Source: Clostridia bacterium | GTDB lineage: Bacteria; Bacillota_A; Clostridia; Christensenellales; Aristaeellaceae | Assembly (NCBI GenBank): GCA_017399225.1 | Contig: JAFQEB010000009.1 | Location: forward strand, 1-64,000 | DNA length: 64,000 nucleotides | Direction: 5' to 3' | In this document: one piece after another, positions 39,662 through 48,669 of the stretch | Position numbering within the stretch: the stretch's first letter is position 1 | Layout of the letters: each line of letters opens with the position of its first letter | Program-made: the position numbers and the translations under genes | Notes under the pieces: generated by a model | The model's database searches: none | Told to the model about the DNA's origin: nothing | The model's input: only the letters and a program-made list of their open reading frames with translations

Positions 39662-41194
39662 TTATTGCCAGTACTTTCCGTCCAGTTCCCGGTACTGGAT
39701 GGCCTCCGCCACATGCTCCATGCCGATGACCTCTGCACCGGCCAGGTCGGCGATGGTGCGGGCCACCTTGATCACACGGCCATAGGCACGCATACTCATG
39801 CCCATCCGCTCCACCGCCATGTGCAGCACTGCGGAGGCCTCCTGGGTCATGGTGCAATACTTCTTGGACAGCCGCGCATCCAGTTGGGCGTTGCAGTGGA
39901 TGCCCTCGGCTTTGTAGCGCAGCTGCTGAAGCTCGCGGGCTTTGCGGACGCGCTCGCCCACCACCGCGGAGGACTCCGACGCCCCGCCGGTGCTGATCTC
40001 CTTGACCGGCACTGCGTCCACCTCGATCTGGATATCGATCCGGTCCAGCAGCGGGCCCGATACCCGGTCAAGGTAACGGCGGATCTCATGCTTGGAGCAG
40101 CGGCAGGTTTTCTGCTTGCTGCCGTAATACCCGCAGGGACAGGGATTCATGCTGGCAACCAGCATGAAGCTGGACTGATACTGAGCCTGATTCTGCACGC
40201 GCGTAACAGAGACCACGCCGTCCTCCAGGGGCTGACGCAGGGCTTCCAGGGCATTGCGGCTGAATTCCGGCAGTTCATCCAGGAACAGCACGCCGTTGTG
40301 GGACATGCTCACCTCGCCCGGGCGGGCATTGGAGCCGCCGCCGATGAGGCTGGCCACCGACGCACTGTGATGGGGCGCGCAGAAGGGCCGGGCAGCCATC
40401 AGACCATCCCCGGGGCGAAGCTTGCCGGCGATGGAGTGGATGCGGGTCGTTTCCAGCGCCTCCTCGAAGGTCAGCGGCGGCAGGATGCCCGGCAGGCATC
40501 GGGCCAGCATGGTTTTGCCCGAGCCCGGCACACCGATCATAAGCATATTGTGGCCGCCGGCGGCTGCGACCTCCAGCGCACGGCGGGCGCCGGTCTGCCC
40601 CTGCACCTGGGCCATATCCATCATGCAGACCGCAGACTGCACGATCTCCTGATAGGAACGCTGGATCTGCGCCGGGATACGCTCCCGTCCCTTGAGATGC
40701 ATGGCGACGCTCCGAAGGCTTTTGGCCGGATAGACGCGGATCCCCTGGATGCAGGCGACCTCGGCCGCATTGCCCTCCGGGAGGATGACCTCCTCGATCC
40801 CCTGCTCGCTGGCACTGATGACCATGGGCAGCGCGCCGCGCACCGGCTGGAGCGTGCCGTCCAGGGACAGTTCGCCCAGGAGGAGCGTGCGCGTCATATC
40901 CATCGGCTCCAGCTGATTGGAGGCCATCATGATCGCAATGGCAATGGGCAGGTCAAAGGCCGGGCCTTCCTTCTTCATATCTGCGGGAGCAAGGTTGACC
41001 GTAAGGCGGGAAACCGGCATGGAAAATCCTGAATTGACAATGGCCGCGCTGACGCGATCCCGGCTTTCTTTGACCGAGGCATCCGGCAGGCCAATGATCT
41101 CCAGCGCCGGAAGACCGGAAGCCGCATAGACCTCCACCTTCACCGCAAAGCCATTCACGCCGCTCAGGCCATATCCCAGCGTCCTTGCAAGCAT
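39662..41194 (-). CDS. comM: ComM/YifB-family Mg-chelatase-like AAA ATPase
   Basis: A 510-residue AAA+ protein; ComM is a DNA helicase assisting branch migration in natural transformation, and YifB is its common label. N-terminal Lon-like domain: GLPALEIIGLPDASVKESRD. ATPase domain: Walker A LMIGVPGSGKTMLARCLPG near residue 220, the family-specific CAPHHSASVASLIGGG, Walker B GVLFLDELPEFSRNALE, MNPCPCGYYGS with a Cys cluster, and SGPLLDRIDIQIEV (arginine finger region). C-terminal helical domain: RMGMSMRAYGRVIKVARTIAD. The start ATG 41194 follows GGGGGAG. It precedes map by 20 bases. Confidence 0.93.
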   Translation of the reverse strand: MLARTLGYGLSGVNGFAVKVEVYAASGLPALEIIGLPDASVKESRDRVSAAIVNSGFSMPVSRLTVNLAPADMKKEGPAFDLPIAIAIMMASNQLEPMDMTRTLLLGELSLDGTLQPVRGALPMVISASEQGIEEVILPEGNAAEVACIQGIRVYPAKSLRSVAMHLKGRERIPAQIQRSYQEIVQSAVCMMDMAQVQGQTGARRALEVAAAGGHNMLMIGVPGSGKTMLARCLPGILPPLTFEEALETTRIHSIAGKLRPGDGLMAARPFCAPHHSASVASLIGGGSNARPGEVSMSHNGVLFLDELPEFSRNALEALRQPLEDGVVSVTRVQNQAQYQSSFMLVASMNPCPCGYYGSKQKTCRCSKHEIRRYLDRVSGPLLDRIDIQIEVDAVPVKEISTGGASESSAVVGERVRKARELQQLRYKAEGIHCNAQLDARLSKKYCTMTQEASAVLHMAVERMGMSMRAYGRVIKVARTIADLAGAEVIGMEHVAEAIQYRELDGKYWQ

Positions 41195-41261
41195 CTTTAC
41201 TCCCCCTGTCAGCAGCTCGTGTATGTATCCTATTGTACATGACCGGAGACTAAAATGCAAC

Positions 41262-41302
41262 ACAAAAGCGCCGCGGCTGCTCCATCCGAAAACAGCCGCG
41301 GC
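41262..41302 (-). terminator. Terminator of the rbgA-glycosyltransferase operon
   Basis: Minus strand: a perfect 10-bp stem GCCGCGGCTG / CAGCCGCGGC (41293-41302 with 41270-41279), then GCTTTTGTG. It starts directly after the stop of the large gene. Confidence 0.8.
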
Positions 41303-41310
41303 CAGGTCGA

Positions 41311-44300
41311 TCAATGATACACGTTGGGGAAGATCGGGAAGGCGTTCATCAGCTCCGTCAGCCAGGAGACGAACGCGTTGTCATGGGTGTAGAGATACTG
41401 CTGCGTCCAGGGGTAATCCCGTACGAAATCCAACCAGCCATTGGGCGTGAGCACGCCGCTGGCATAGGGGAAGAGCAGGATGAACAGCACCAGCGCAGCG
41501 CCCAGCAGCAGGAGCAGCGTGATCCCACGAATGCTCGGATAACGGTACGTCACCCGGTCGAGCATCACCACCGTGCCCAGGATGAGGAAGGGCACGCTGG
41601 CAAAGTAGTGGTAGATGTAGGTTCCGCGGGGCACCAGCACCCACGGGAGGAACTGCGCCAGGAGCCCGATGAGAACGAAGGCCATCGTCACATCCCAAAC
41701 ATCGGCAAAGAGATGCCAGGTGCCGCTCCGGCCTGCCACACGATAGCGGTGCTGGCGCACAAAGCGGTACACCGTGTACGCGATACCGGCGATGCCGATG
41801 AACCAGACCACCGGATTGCCGAAGCAGAAGATCGCGTAGCTCCAGCCCCAGGGGGTGAAGGAGGGAGAGGCGTAGTACATCGGGCGCTGCATCAGCGGCC
41901 ACTCGTACCAGGGGGAATAGAAGGGGTGATCCATGCCCAGACCGGGGGTCGCATGGTAGTTGAACATCCCCTGCTGCGCCTTGATGACCTCCTTGACAAA
42001 TTCAATGGGCGATGCCAGATCCTTGTGCGCAAAGTAGGGCACATAGGACAGCAGGTAGATCACCACGGGCACCAGCACGAAGAACAGCAGGCACCACAGG
42101 CACAGGCAGACCACCCGCTTCATGGCAGGCGTGTCCTTCTGCTCCAGCAGATCCCATTCCGCCTGGGTATATGTGCCCCCGCTGCGCTTGATGCGTGCGC
42201 ACTGGATGCCGACGCGGAGATGCCGCAGGCAGGTCCAGAAGTAGAGCACCGCCAGGCCCGCTCCCGCATACACGCCGATCCACTTGCTGGCCACACCGCA
42301 GCCCATGAAGAAGCCGCTCAGCGCAAGATCCGGCAGAATGCGGGTGATCTTCGTGCGGACGATATCCCGCTGCATGAAGCGCAGCATGAAGAAGTAGCTC
42401 AGGATGATGAAGAGCACGGGGAAGCTGTCGATAGTAGCGATGCGGGTCTGGGTGAAGTGCATACAGTCCAGCGCCATAAGCATCATGGCCGCAAAGCCCA
42501 TGCTTGTGCGCTTGGTCAGCTGCTTGGCCAGCAGATACATCGCCGGAAGCATCAGGATGCCGCACAGCGCGCCGGCAAAGCGCCAGCCAAAGGGCGTCAT
42601 GCCGAAGATCCCGATGAACCAGCTCATGATCACCTTGCCCAGCGGCGGGTGGCTGGTCTCATAGGGCACCGTGCCGTTCAGGTGCTCAAAGCCGGTACGG
42701 GCGTGGTAGATCTCGTCGAAGTATGTGGAGTTCCACCAGCCGGGCTCGCCCTCCAGGGTGTACTGCTCGTCCAGCAGGTTTTCCGGATCGGAGTACAGGG
42801 GGGAATGCTCATTGGCGTTGAGCACGCCGACGATGCTGGCAGGGATATCGTTGCCCTGGGCGTCGCGGAAGATGACCTCGTTGAGGATCAGGCCCACCTG
42901 CTGGGCCGTGATGCACACATAACGGCCGTCCATCTTGTGTACATCCCCGAAGGCGTTGGCGCTCTTGTAAACGATGTTGCCATACTTGTCCCGCAGGAAT
43001 TCACCGGAGGAATCCGTCAGCCGGGGCACAAGGTACTTCCAGCGGAAGCACTCGCCCTCGGCCATCTTCGCCCAGCAGACGCGGTCATCCGGCCAGGTTT
43101 CACCGTCGTCGCTGGACGCCACGGTAAAGTCGCTGTAAGAGACCTGCGCATAGTAGAGCATGGAGAAATCCTCATACCGCTGGCCCAGGTCAATGATGAC
43201 CTGCTCCTGGGCGTTGGTAGACTTCCAGGGGGTCTGGGGCGCAGTATGGGAGCCCAGGGTCGTCAGGGTAACGATGCTGTAAACGAGCGTCACTGCACCG
43301 ATCAGGGCACCGTCCCGCCACGTCCACTTCACAGCGGATGCATCCCTGTGGGTGAAGGGCGTGCAGGGGTCACTTTCATGCTCTCGGACGGTGACCTGGG
43401 GCTCATCCGCATTTTCAAGCAGCCTGGGCGGCTGATCGTCCGCGCAGACATTGACCAGAAGCTTGACAGACCACAGGGCCAGCAGGACATTACCCAGGGC
43501 CAGGAGGCTTGCGACCGCATGGGTATCCTGGTTCAGATGTCCAGAGGCAGACCCCAGCCGCAGGGAGTTATCCAGGATGATGCCTTCATTGACAAAGAGG
43601 ATGCAGCTCAGCCCGACCAGGAGCAGCAGGAGCCGCTTATCTCGGCGATAAGCGTAGGCCATGCCCAGCAGGAACAGTGCCGGGAACAGATAGCGCTCGT
43701 GCATCTTGACGCCGAAGACATACAGGAGGATGAACAGCACCGCGCCACACAGCGGGAGCAGCTCCAGCTTCCCGCTGCGGATGAACACCGGCAGCACCAC
43801 TGCAAAGGCCATTGCCATCGCGACGACGCCAAGGGTGCCCCAGGAGGTGTCAAAGAAAGCCAGGAACACAAACGCAAGCAGGAAAGCCAGCAGGATCGCG
43901 GGCTCGATCAGGCCCGTATGCAGCTGCTCCCGCTTCCCGCTGCGCAGCATGGAATACAGCGCCAGCATCAGCATCGCCGCGGCGATCAGCAGCACGACAG
44001 CGAGCGCCAACAGCAGCACGGGCGAGACAGCAACGCAGGTCGTGCCCTCCACGTCCGTCATCAGCTCGCGGACGTAGCCATCCTCGGTGTTATGCACATA
44101 CCAGGGGTTGCCGGTGGTCAGGTGATAGGCCTCCCCTTCGCCGGAAATATAGGGCATCACGCCCAGCGCGCCGAAGGTCACGCAGAACACCAGCAACAGG
44201 GCAATCGCAGGCTCCAGGAGCGTGAGCTTCTTATCCTTGCGGTGGAGGAAGAAGTACAGCACGGCGCATGCGCTCAGGCCGATGAAGGCAAGCATGACAG

Positions 44301-45936
44301 GCATATCCGCATTCTGAAGGATCGAATCCCAGTTGCCGCCGGAGAGGTAATAGAGATTCGCCGTGTTGACCGTGGCATAAGGGTAAGAGGACAGGGTTTC
44401 ACCGTAAAGGGAGAACAGCCACATGGGCGAACTCTGGTTGGGGCTGAAGGGCAGGATGATGACCAGCGCCAGCACAAGGGACAGCAGGAGGCCGACGCCC
44501 ATATCGCGCCAGATCCTCGGGAAGATCAGCTTGCCCTTTGCAGGATCGCGGCGCGGGCGCTGACGCACCAGCTCCATCACAATGGCTGCCAGGCCCAGGA
44601 AGCCCATCATCAGCGCCTGGGGCTTGATGAGGATGGAGAGCACATACACCGGCAGCACCGCAGCCCACTTGCCGCGGATCGCCAGGTAGGCCACCAGCAT
44701 CAGGCAGAAGCTCAGCACGCTGTCCACCTGGCACCAGGCGGCGCTGTTGAGGATGATGGCGGGGTTAAAGGCGAGCATCAGCGCCATCATGGCAGACTGA
44801 CGCCGGCTCAGGCCCTTCTCCTGCGCAATGCGGGCAACCAACAGCGCCCCCAGCAGATCACACAGGATCGGGATCAGCTTGTGCGCAAAGGCCTGGGAAA
44901 CCGCGCCGCCAAAGAGACGATAAACGCCCTCGTTGAAAGCCATGACATACAGGTAAGCAGGCGGATAGTCGCAGAAGTTTGCGCCCTGCTCATTATGGAG
45001 CATGAAATCGCCGTTGAGGCCGTAGAAGCCCGCCGGGCCCTTCTCCAGCATGGAGTAGCCCCAGGAGCTGAAGCAGCCCACGTCCACCTGATAGCCGGTG
45101 ACGCACAGGGTGATCACCACGCGCAGGAGGAGCGCGGCGCCCAGGCCGCACACCAGCAGCAGGGAAATGCTCTGCTTCTTCCCTGCCCTGTCCGCGCCGC
45201 GCAGTGCCGCTGATGGATCGCTGCGCAGCTGCGTATAGCGGGACAGCCCCACACACATGGCAATGTATGCAGCGGACAGCACCGCCAGCCAGAGGCGGAA
45301 ATTGCCCTCCGGCTCTGCCGCTACGCTCTCCTGCTCAGGCTGTACGCTCTTCTGGGGATACCAGCGTTCCGCAGTCGCACCGGCAGGGAGCAGCTCCACC
45401 TTCGTCAGATTCACATCGTCAAAGGCCGCAGCGCCGACGCTTTCGCCGCTGTAGCCGCCCACGCGGGCAAAGACGGTCAGTCGGGTCTGATCGCTGTCCG
45501 TGACGCCGTACATTTCGACGTATTGCCAGCCGCCCATGGTGTCAAAGACACTTTCGCTGAAAACATAAACGTCCGAAATGGACAAGTTCGCGCCACGGCC
45601 TCCGTCCGGGATCGCGTCTGCGCGGATCCAGCCGGAGAGGCAGTAAACACTGCTCGGCTCCACGGCCACGACCTGGGCAAAGCGGGCGTCATTCAGCCCG
45701 ACGTTTTCCACCACCACGGCATTTTCGCCGCTATGAGCATCGTCGGTCACGCTGTAAAGCGTCACGCCCTCGCGGTTGATATAGGCATCCGTATACCAGC
45801 CGGTCGGCAGTCCGTCTGCGCCGAGCGCTTCAAAGCCGCCGTTGGTAAGCAGATTCTGTTCCACCTCCGCCCGGACGGGCAGCAGGATCAGAAGCAGCAG
45901 CGTCAGCAGCAGCAGGAGCTTTCTGCTCATCCGCAA
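41311..45936 (-). CDS. Giant membrane protein with two GT-C glycosyltransferase modules (C-terminal PMT/GT39)
   Basis: A 1541-residue protein. Signal-like helix (residues 4-22); carbohydrate-binding-module-like jelly roll about 28-185 (NLLTNGGFEALGADGLPTGWY); a first GT-C module about 255-850 with acidic EL1-like GYQVDVGCFSSWGYSM near residue 285 and many helices; an extracytoplasmic discoidin-like insert about 905-1060 (QEQVIIDLGQRYEDFSMLYY); then a PMT-type (GT39) module from about 1070 with YFDEIYHARTGFEHLNG and TSHPPLGKVIMSWFIGIFG. PMT enzymes move a sugar from a polyprenyl phosphate to protein Ser/Thr. The TTG start at 45936 has AGGTGA 6 bases upstream; ATG 45930 is the alternative. It follows yraN. 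The acceptor is unknown. Confidence 0.88.
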   Translation of the reverse strand: MRMSRKLLLLLTLLLLILLPVRAEVEQNLLTNGGFEALGADGLPTGWYTDAYINREGVTLYSVTDDAHSGENAVVVENVGLNDARFAQVVAVEPSSVYCLSGWIRADAIPDGGRGANLSISDVYVFSESVFDTMGGWQYVEMYGVTDSDQTRLTVFARVGGYSGESVGAAAFDDVNLTKVELLPAGATAERWYPQKSVQPEQESVAAEPEGNFRLWLAVLSAAYIAMCVGLSRYTQLRSDPSAALRGADRAGKKQSISLLLVCGLGAALLLRVVITLCVTGYQVDVGCFSSWGYSMLEKGPAGFYGLNGDFMLHNEQGANFCDYPPAYLYVMAFNEGVYRLFGGAVSQAFAHKLIPILCDLLGALLVARIAQEKGLSRRQSAMMALMLAFNPAIILNSAAWCQVDSVLSFCLMLVAYLAIRGKWAAVLPVYVLSILIKPQALMMGFLGLAAIVMELVRQRPRRDPAKGKLIFPRIWRDMGVGLLLSLVLALVIILPFSPNQSSPMWLFSLYGETLSSYPYATVNTANLYYLSGGNWDSILQNADMPVMLAFIGLSACAVLYFFLHRKDKKLTLLEPAIALLLVFCVTFGALGVMPYISGEGEAYHLTTGNPWYVHNTEDGYVRELMTDVEGTTCVAVSPVLLLALAVVLLIAAAMLMLALYSMLRSGKREQLHTGLIEPAILLAFLLAFVFLAFFDTSWGTLGVVAMAMAFAVVLPVFIRSGKLELLPLCGAVLFILLYVFGVKMHERYLFPALFLLGMAYAYRRDKRLLLLLVGLSCILFVNEGIILDNSLRLGSASGHLNQDTHAVASLLALGNVLLALWSVKLLVNVCADDQPPRLLENADEPQVTVREHESDPCTPFTHRDASAVKWTWRDGALIGAVTLVYSIVTLTTLGSHTAPQTPWKSTNAQEQVIIDLGQRYEDFSMLYYAQVSYSDFTVASSDDGETWPDDRVCWAKMAEGECFRWKYLVPRLTDSSGEFLRDKYGNIVYKSANAFGDVHKMDGRYVCITAQQVGLILNEVIFRDAQGNDIPASIVGVLNANEHSPLYSDPENLLDEQYTLEGEPGWWNSTYFDEIYHARTGFEHLNGTVPYETSHPPLGKVIMSWFIGIFGMTPFGWRFAGALCGILMLPAMYLLAKQLTKRTSMGFAAMMLMALDCMHFTQTRIATIDSFPVLFIILSYFFMLRFMQRDIVRTKITRILPDLALSGFFMGCGVASKWIGVYAGAGLAVLYFWTCLRHLRVGIQCARIKRSGGTYTQAEWDLLEQKDTPAMKRVVCLCLWCLLFFVLVPVVIYLLSYVPYFAHKDLASPIEFVKEVIKAQQGMFNYHATPGLGMDHPFYSPWYEWPLMQRPMYYASPSFTPWGWSYAIFCFGNPVVWFIGIAGIAYTVYRFVRQHRYRVAGRSGTWHLFADVWDVTMAFVLIGLLAQFLPWVLVPRGTYIYHYFASVPFLILGTVVMLDRVTYRYPSIRGITLLLLLGAALVLFILLFPYASGVLTPNGWLDFVRDYPWTQQYLYTHDNAFVSWLTELMNAFPIFPNVYH

Positions 45937-45967
45937 ATCCGATCACCTCAAATCATCAGTCTCATTC

Positions 45968-46318
45968 TTACCGCGCCGCCATGAAGGCATTGGGCACATA
46001 CAAAACGCCGCGCGCGGTGATTTCCACAACATCAAAACGAACGGGACGGGCCATCCATTCCCTTTCCACCAAATATGCCAGCGCTGCATGGGTCATGCGG
46101 CGCTGCTTGACGGGCGTAACGGCCATCAGGCCCGTTCCTGCACGGGCAGAGGGACGCGCCTTTACCTCGACGAATACCACCGTTTCGCCATCCAGCATCA
46201 CCAGGTCGATCTCGCCGTCCTCCGCGCGGAAGCGGCGATCCAGGACCTGCATTCCTCTTTGGCACAGGTATTCCTCCGCCTGCGATTCTCCCCGCAGGCC
46301 GGTCTCATGCTGCCTCAT
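45968..46318 (-). CDS. yraN: YraN-family nuclease-fold protein (UPF0102)
   Basis: A 116-residue protein of the restriction-endonuclease-like UPF0102 family. The core is present: GLRGESQAEEYLCQRGMQVL, RFRAEDGEIDLVMLDGETVVFVEVKARPS, with E-I-D-L and E-V-K-A as the PD-(D/E)xK catalytic strand residues, and the family's K-Q-R-R segment in VTPVKQRRMTHAALAYL. Function is unresolved, though nucleic-acid binding is likely. It overlaps rnhB by 4 bases; rnhB-yraN is a frequent Firmicutes pairing. Confidence 0.92.
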   Translation of the reverse strand: MRQHETGLRGESQAEEYLCQRGMQVLDRRFRAEDGEIDLVMLDGETVVFVEVKARPSARAGTGLMAVTPVKQRRMTHAALAYLVEREWMARPVRFDVVEITARGVLYVPNAFMAAR

Positions 46319-46929
46319 GGGCAGAAATTCCGGATGAAGCTGCGCCGGTGCGCCTCGCAGGGGCCGAGCTCCTTCAGGGCAGCGATGTGCTCCGCTGTAC
46401 CGTAGCCCTTGTTGCGGGCAAAGCCGTAGGCGGGATACTGCTTGTCCAGCTCGATCATCTGGCGGTCGCGGGTCACCTTGGCCACGATGCTGGCGGCGGC
46501 AATGGCATAGGAGGTGGCGTCTCCCTTGATGATGGGCACTTCACGGCCATTGAGCCCCAGGCCGGTCACCGCGTCGATCAGGAAGATATCGGCAGGCACC
46601 TGAGCTGCAGCTTCCCGCATGGCCTTCTTCGTGGCCTCCAGGATGTTGATCTCGTCGATCTCCTCCGGGGTCGCCTGTCCGATGCCGACATAGATCGCAC
46701 AGTCCATGATCTCCTGGAAAACCTTTTCCCGGCGGGACTCGGAGAGCTTCTTGCTGTCGTCGATCCAGGCGATCACCGGCTCAGGCGGCATGACCACGCA
46801 AGCCGTGACCACATTGCCGGCCAGCGGACCGCGGCCCACCTCATCCATGCCTGCGACGACGGCGCCGACGAACTGCAGATCATGCTCAAGAAGCATCTGC
46901 GCATGGGCAAGCCGATCAATCTTCGCCAT
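46315..46929 (-). CDS. rnhB: Ribonuclease HII
   Basis: Removes ribonucleotides from DNA and RNA primers. A 204-residue protein with the acidic catalytic residues in VVAGMDEVGRGPLAGNVV (D-E), IDDSKKLSESRREKV and DIFLIDAVTGLGL; SIVAKVTRDRQMIELDKQYP is the typical RNase HII segment, and YGFARNKGYGTAEHIAALKELGPCEAHRRSF completes the fold, with the last Asp/Glu region. It overlaps rbgA by 14 bases and yraN by 4 bases, with the ribosome site GAGGAA inside the end of rbgA. Confidence 0.95.
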   Translation of the reverse strand: MAKIDRLAHAQMLLEHDLQFVGAVVAGMDEVGRGPLAGNVVTACVVMPPEPVIAWIDDSKKLSESRREKVFQEIMDCAIYVGIGQATPEEIDEINILEATKKAMREAAAQVPADIFLIDAVTGLGLNGREVPIIKGDATSYAIAAASIVAKVTRDRQMIELDKQYPAYGFARNKGYGTAEHIAALKELGPCEAHRRSFIRNFCP

Positions 46930-47830
46930 GGTTTTCCTCCTGAGGCACAGCCTTTTCCGCCGCGCCGGGGATCACCAGGCGGGGCTTGGGCTTCTGGGGC
47001 GTTTCAAGGGTGATGCGGCCCAGCTTGCCCGCGCGGAATTCATCCAGCACGACAGAGCAGCAGCGGTCGTAGTCGCACACGCCGCCCTTCATCAGGAAGC
47101 CGCGGCCTCGGCAGACCGCCTCCAGCAGCTCCTCGCCGCGAAGAGAGGCGTCCTTGATGCGGAAGCGCTCGCACACGATCTCCGGCTTCGCCGCCAGCAT
47201 GTCCTGCAGGAGGTGAATGGTCAGCATGGCCAGATCCACCACATCATCCTTGACGGTGCCGATATAGCACAGACGGCGGGCGGCCAGCTGGTCATCCAGC
47301 CGGGGCCAGAGGAGACCGGGGGTGTCCAGCAGATCCAGATAGGGCGTGATGCGCACCCACTGGTTGGAGCGGGTCACGCCGGGGCGATCGCCGGTTTTGG
47401 CGATGCCCTTGCCGTGCAGCTTGTTGGTGAAGGTGCTCTTGCCCACGTTGGGCACGCCCACCACCATGGCCTTGACGGTCTTGCGCATCCCCTTGGCGGC
47501 GGCGCGCTCCACGGTTTCCTTTGCTGCACGGTCAATGACAGCCATCGCGTCCTTCACCTTGCCGCTGATGGCGTTGTAGGGCGCCGCATCGATGCCCTGG
47601 GCGCGGAAATAGTTCAGCCACGCGCTGGTCGCCGCCTGATCCGCCAGATCAGCCTTGTTCAAAAGCAGCACGCGCTTCTTGCCGGAAATGAGTTTGTCCA
47701 GATCGGGATTGCGGCTGGAATAAGGCAGACGCGCGTCACACAGCTCCACCACCACATCCACGCGGCTGAGCTGCTCGGAAAGCTGCCGCTTCGTTTTTGC
47801 CATATGTCCCGGGTACCAGTTGATATCCAT
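46916..47830 (-). CDS. rbgA: Ribosome biogenesis GTPase RbgA (YlqF)
   Basis: Circularly permuted GTPase required for late maturation of the 50S subunit. In 304 residues the G motifs appear in permuted order: LLNKADLAD (G4) near residue 58, then GVPNVGKSTFTNKLHG (G1) and DTPGLLWPRLDDQ (G3). The start INWYPGHMAKTKRQLSEQL is diagnostic for RbgA/YlqF. It ends with a charged tail. The ATG at 47830 is preceded by CAGGTGG. It begins the rbgA-rnhB-yraN-glycosyltransferase run. A weak promoter-like pair (TTGCAA, CATTAT) lies about 100 bases upstream, with low certainty. Confidence 0.94.
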   Translation of the reverse strand: MDINWYPGHMAKTKRQLSEQLSRVDVVVELCDARLPYSSRNPDLDKLISGKKRVLLLNKADLADQAATSAWLNYFRAQGIDAAPYNAISGKVKDAMAVIDRAAKETVERAAAKGMRKTVKAMVVGVPNVGKSTFTNKLHGKGIAKTGDRPGVTRSNQWVRITPYLDLLDTPGLLWPRLDDQLAARRLCYIGTVKDDVVDLAMLTIHLLQDMLAAKPEIVCERFRIKDASLRGEELLEAVCRGRGFLMKGGVCDYDRCCSVVLDEFRAGKLGRITLETPQKPKPRLVIPGAAEKAVPQEENHGED

Positions 47831-48102
47831 AATCCACCTGCCATGATCTGTGTTTTCAACATATGCGCTGCGGTGCAGCAGCACATCAAACAGCCCTCGC
47901 GGATCGGCCGTGAAAGCTGTCTTTATAATGCCATGCCTCGCCGGAAATTGCAAGCGTTTTTGGGCATTTCACCGCTGCATAAAGGAATTTTCCCGCCTGT
48001 TTACATTCCTACAATAAAAAGGGGTGGAAAAATCACTGCTTTTGTCGTATAATGGGTATTGGTGGGATTATGCCCGCCTGACCCACGAAAGGAGTGACCC
48101 CT

Positions 48103-48651
48103 GTGCAACAGCAGACGCCTCCTCAGGGACGACTGTTCCCCGACAAGCCGCAGCAGCAGACCGCGCACCGCTTTGCCGGCACGACTGCCCAGGGCTATGA
48201 GCCTCAGTCGCGTATGCAGCAGACCGGCCCCGTGCCCGTATATCATTCCGCAAGGTATTCCACCGGCTCCCTGCAGACGCTTCACGGCTCGCAGCCCGTT
48301 CAGAATATGCCTCACATGGCGACGATGCCCACCGCGCAGGCCTATCAGGCTGCCCAGCAGGGCAACCCTATCCTCGTGCAGACGGTGCAGGGCACGCCCG
48401 TCATCGTCAGCGAGGAGCAGCTGCGCCAGGCCCTCGAGGCTTTTGACAAGCAGCAGGCCGCCGGAAAAAAGCCGGGGAAAAAGAAATCCGCCCGGAAGAC
48501 AAAGGCTGAGAAGGCCGGCGAGAAGGAGAAGAAGCCCTTTGTGCTCAAGCTCTCCGTGTTCTGGCTGATCTTCGGCCTCATCGGCATCGCTACCGTGCTG
48601 GTGCAGCTGGCACGCTATGTCGTCATTCCCCTGCTCGTCAAATTCTTTTAA
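48103..48651 (+). CDS. Gln-rich single-pass membrane protein, unknown
   Basis: A 182-residue protein. Residues 1-100 are low complexity, rich in Gln, Pro, Thr and Tyr (PQQQTAHRFAG, AQAYQAAQQGNP). A short ordered stretch (PILVQTVQGTPVIVSEEQLRQALEAFD) is followed by a basic Lys/Ala/Glu segment and one hydrophobic helix near the end (LSVFWLIFGLIGIATVLVQL), closing with a basic-hydrophobic tail. The start is GTG 48103, 8 bases after AAAGGAG; a GTG at 48094 overlaps that site. TATAAT at 48048-48053 may be its -10 box. It lies 18 bases before the DUF4230-like gene. No function recognised. Confidence 0.75.
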   Translation: MQQQTPPQGRLFPDKPQQQTAHRFAGTTAQGYEPQSRMQQTGPVPVYHSARYSTGSLQTLHGSQPVQNMPHMATMPTAQAYQAAQQGNPILVQTVQGTPVIVSEEQLRQALEAFDKQQAAGKKPGKKKSARKTKAEKAGEKEKKPFVLKLSVFWLIFGLIGIATVLVQLARYVVIPLLVKFF

Positions 48652-48669
48652 CCCGCTACAGGAGGCATT

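Noticed and set aside
41314..45213. A plus-strand open frame of 1299 codons opposite the glycosyltransferase gene
   Set aside because: Its product is His/Gln/Arg-rich with no domains, and the opposite strand encodes a clear membrane enzyme. Long antisense frames like this are expected in GC-rich DNA.
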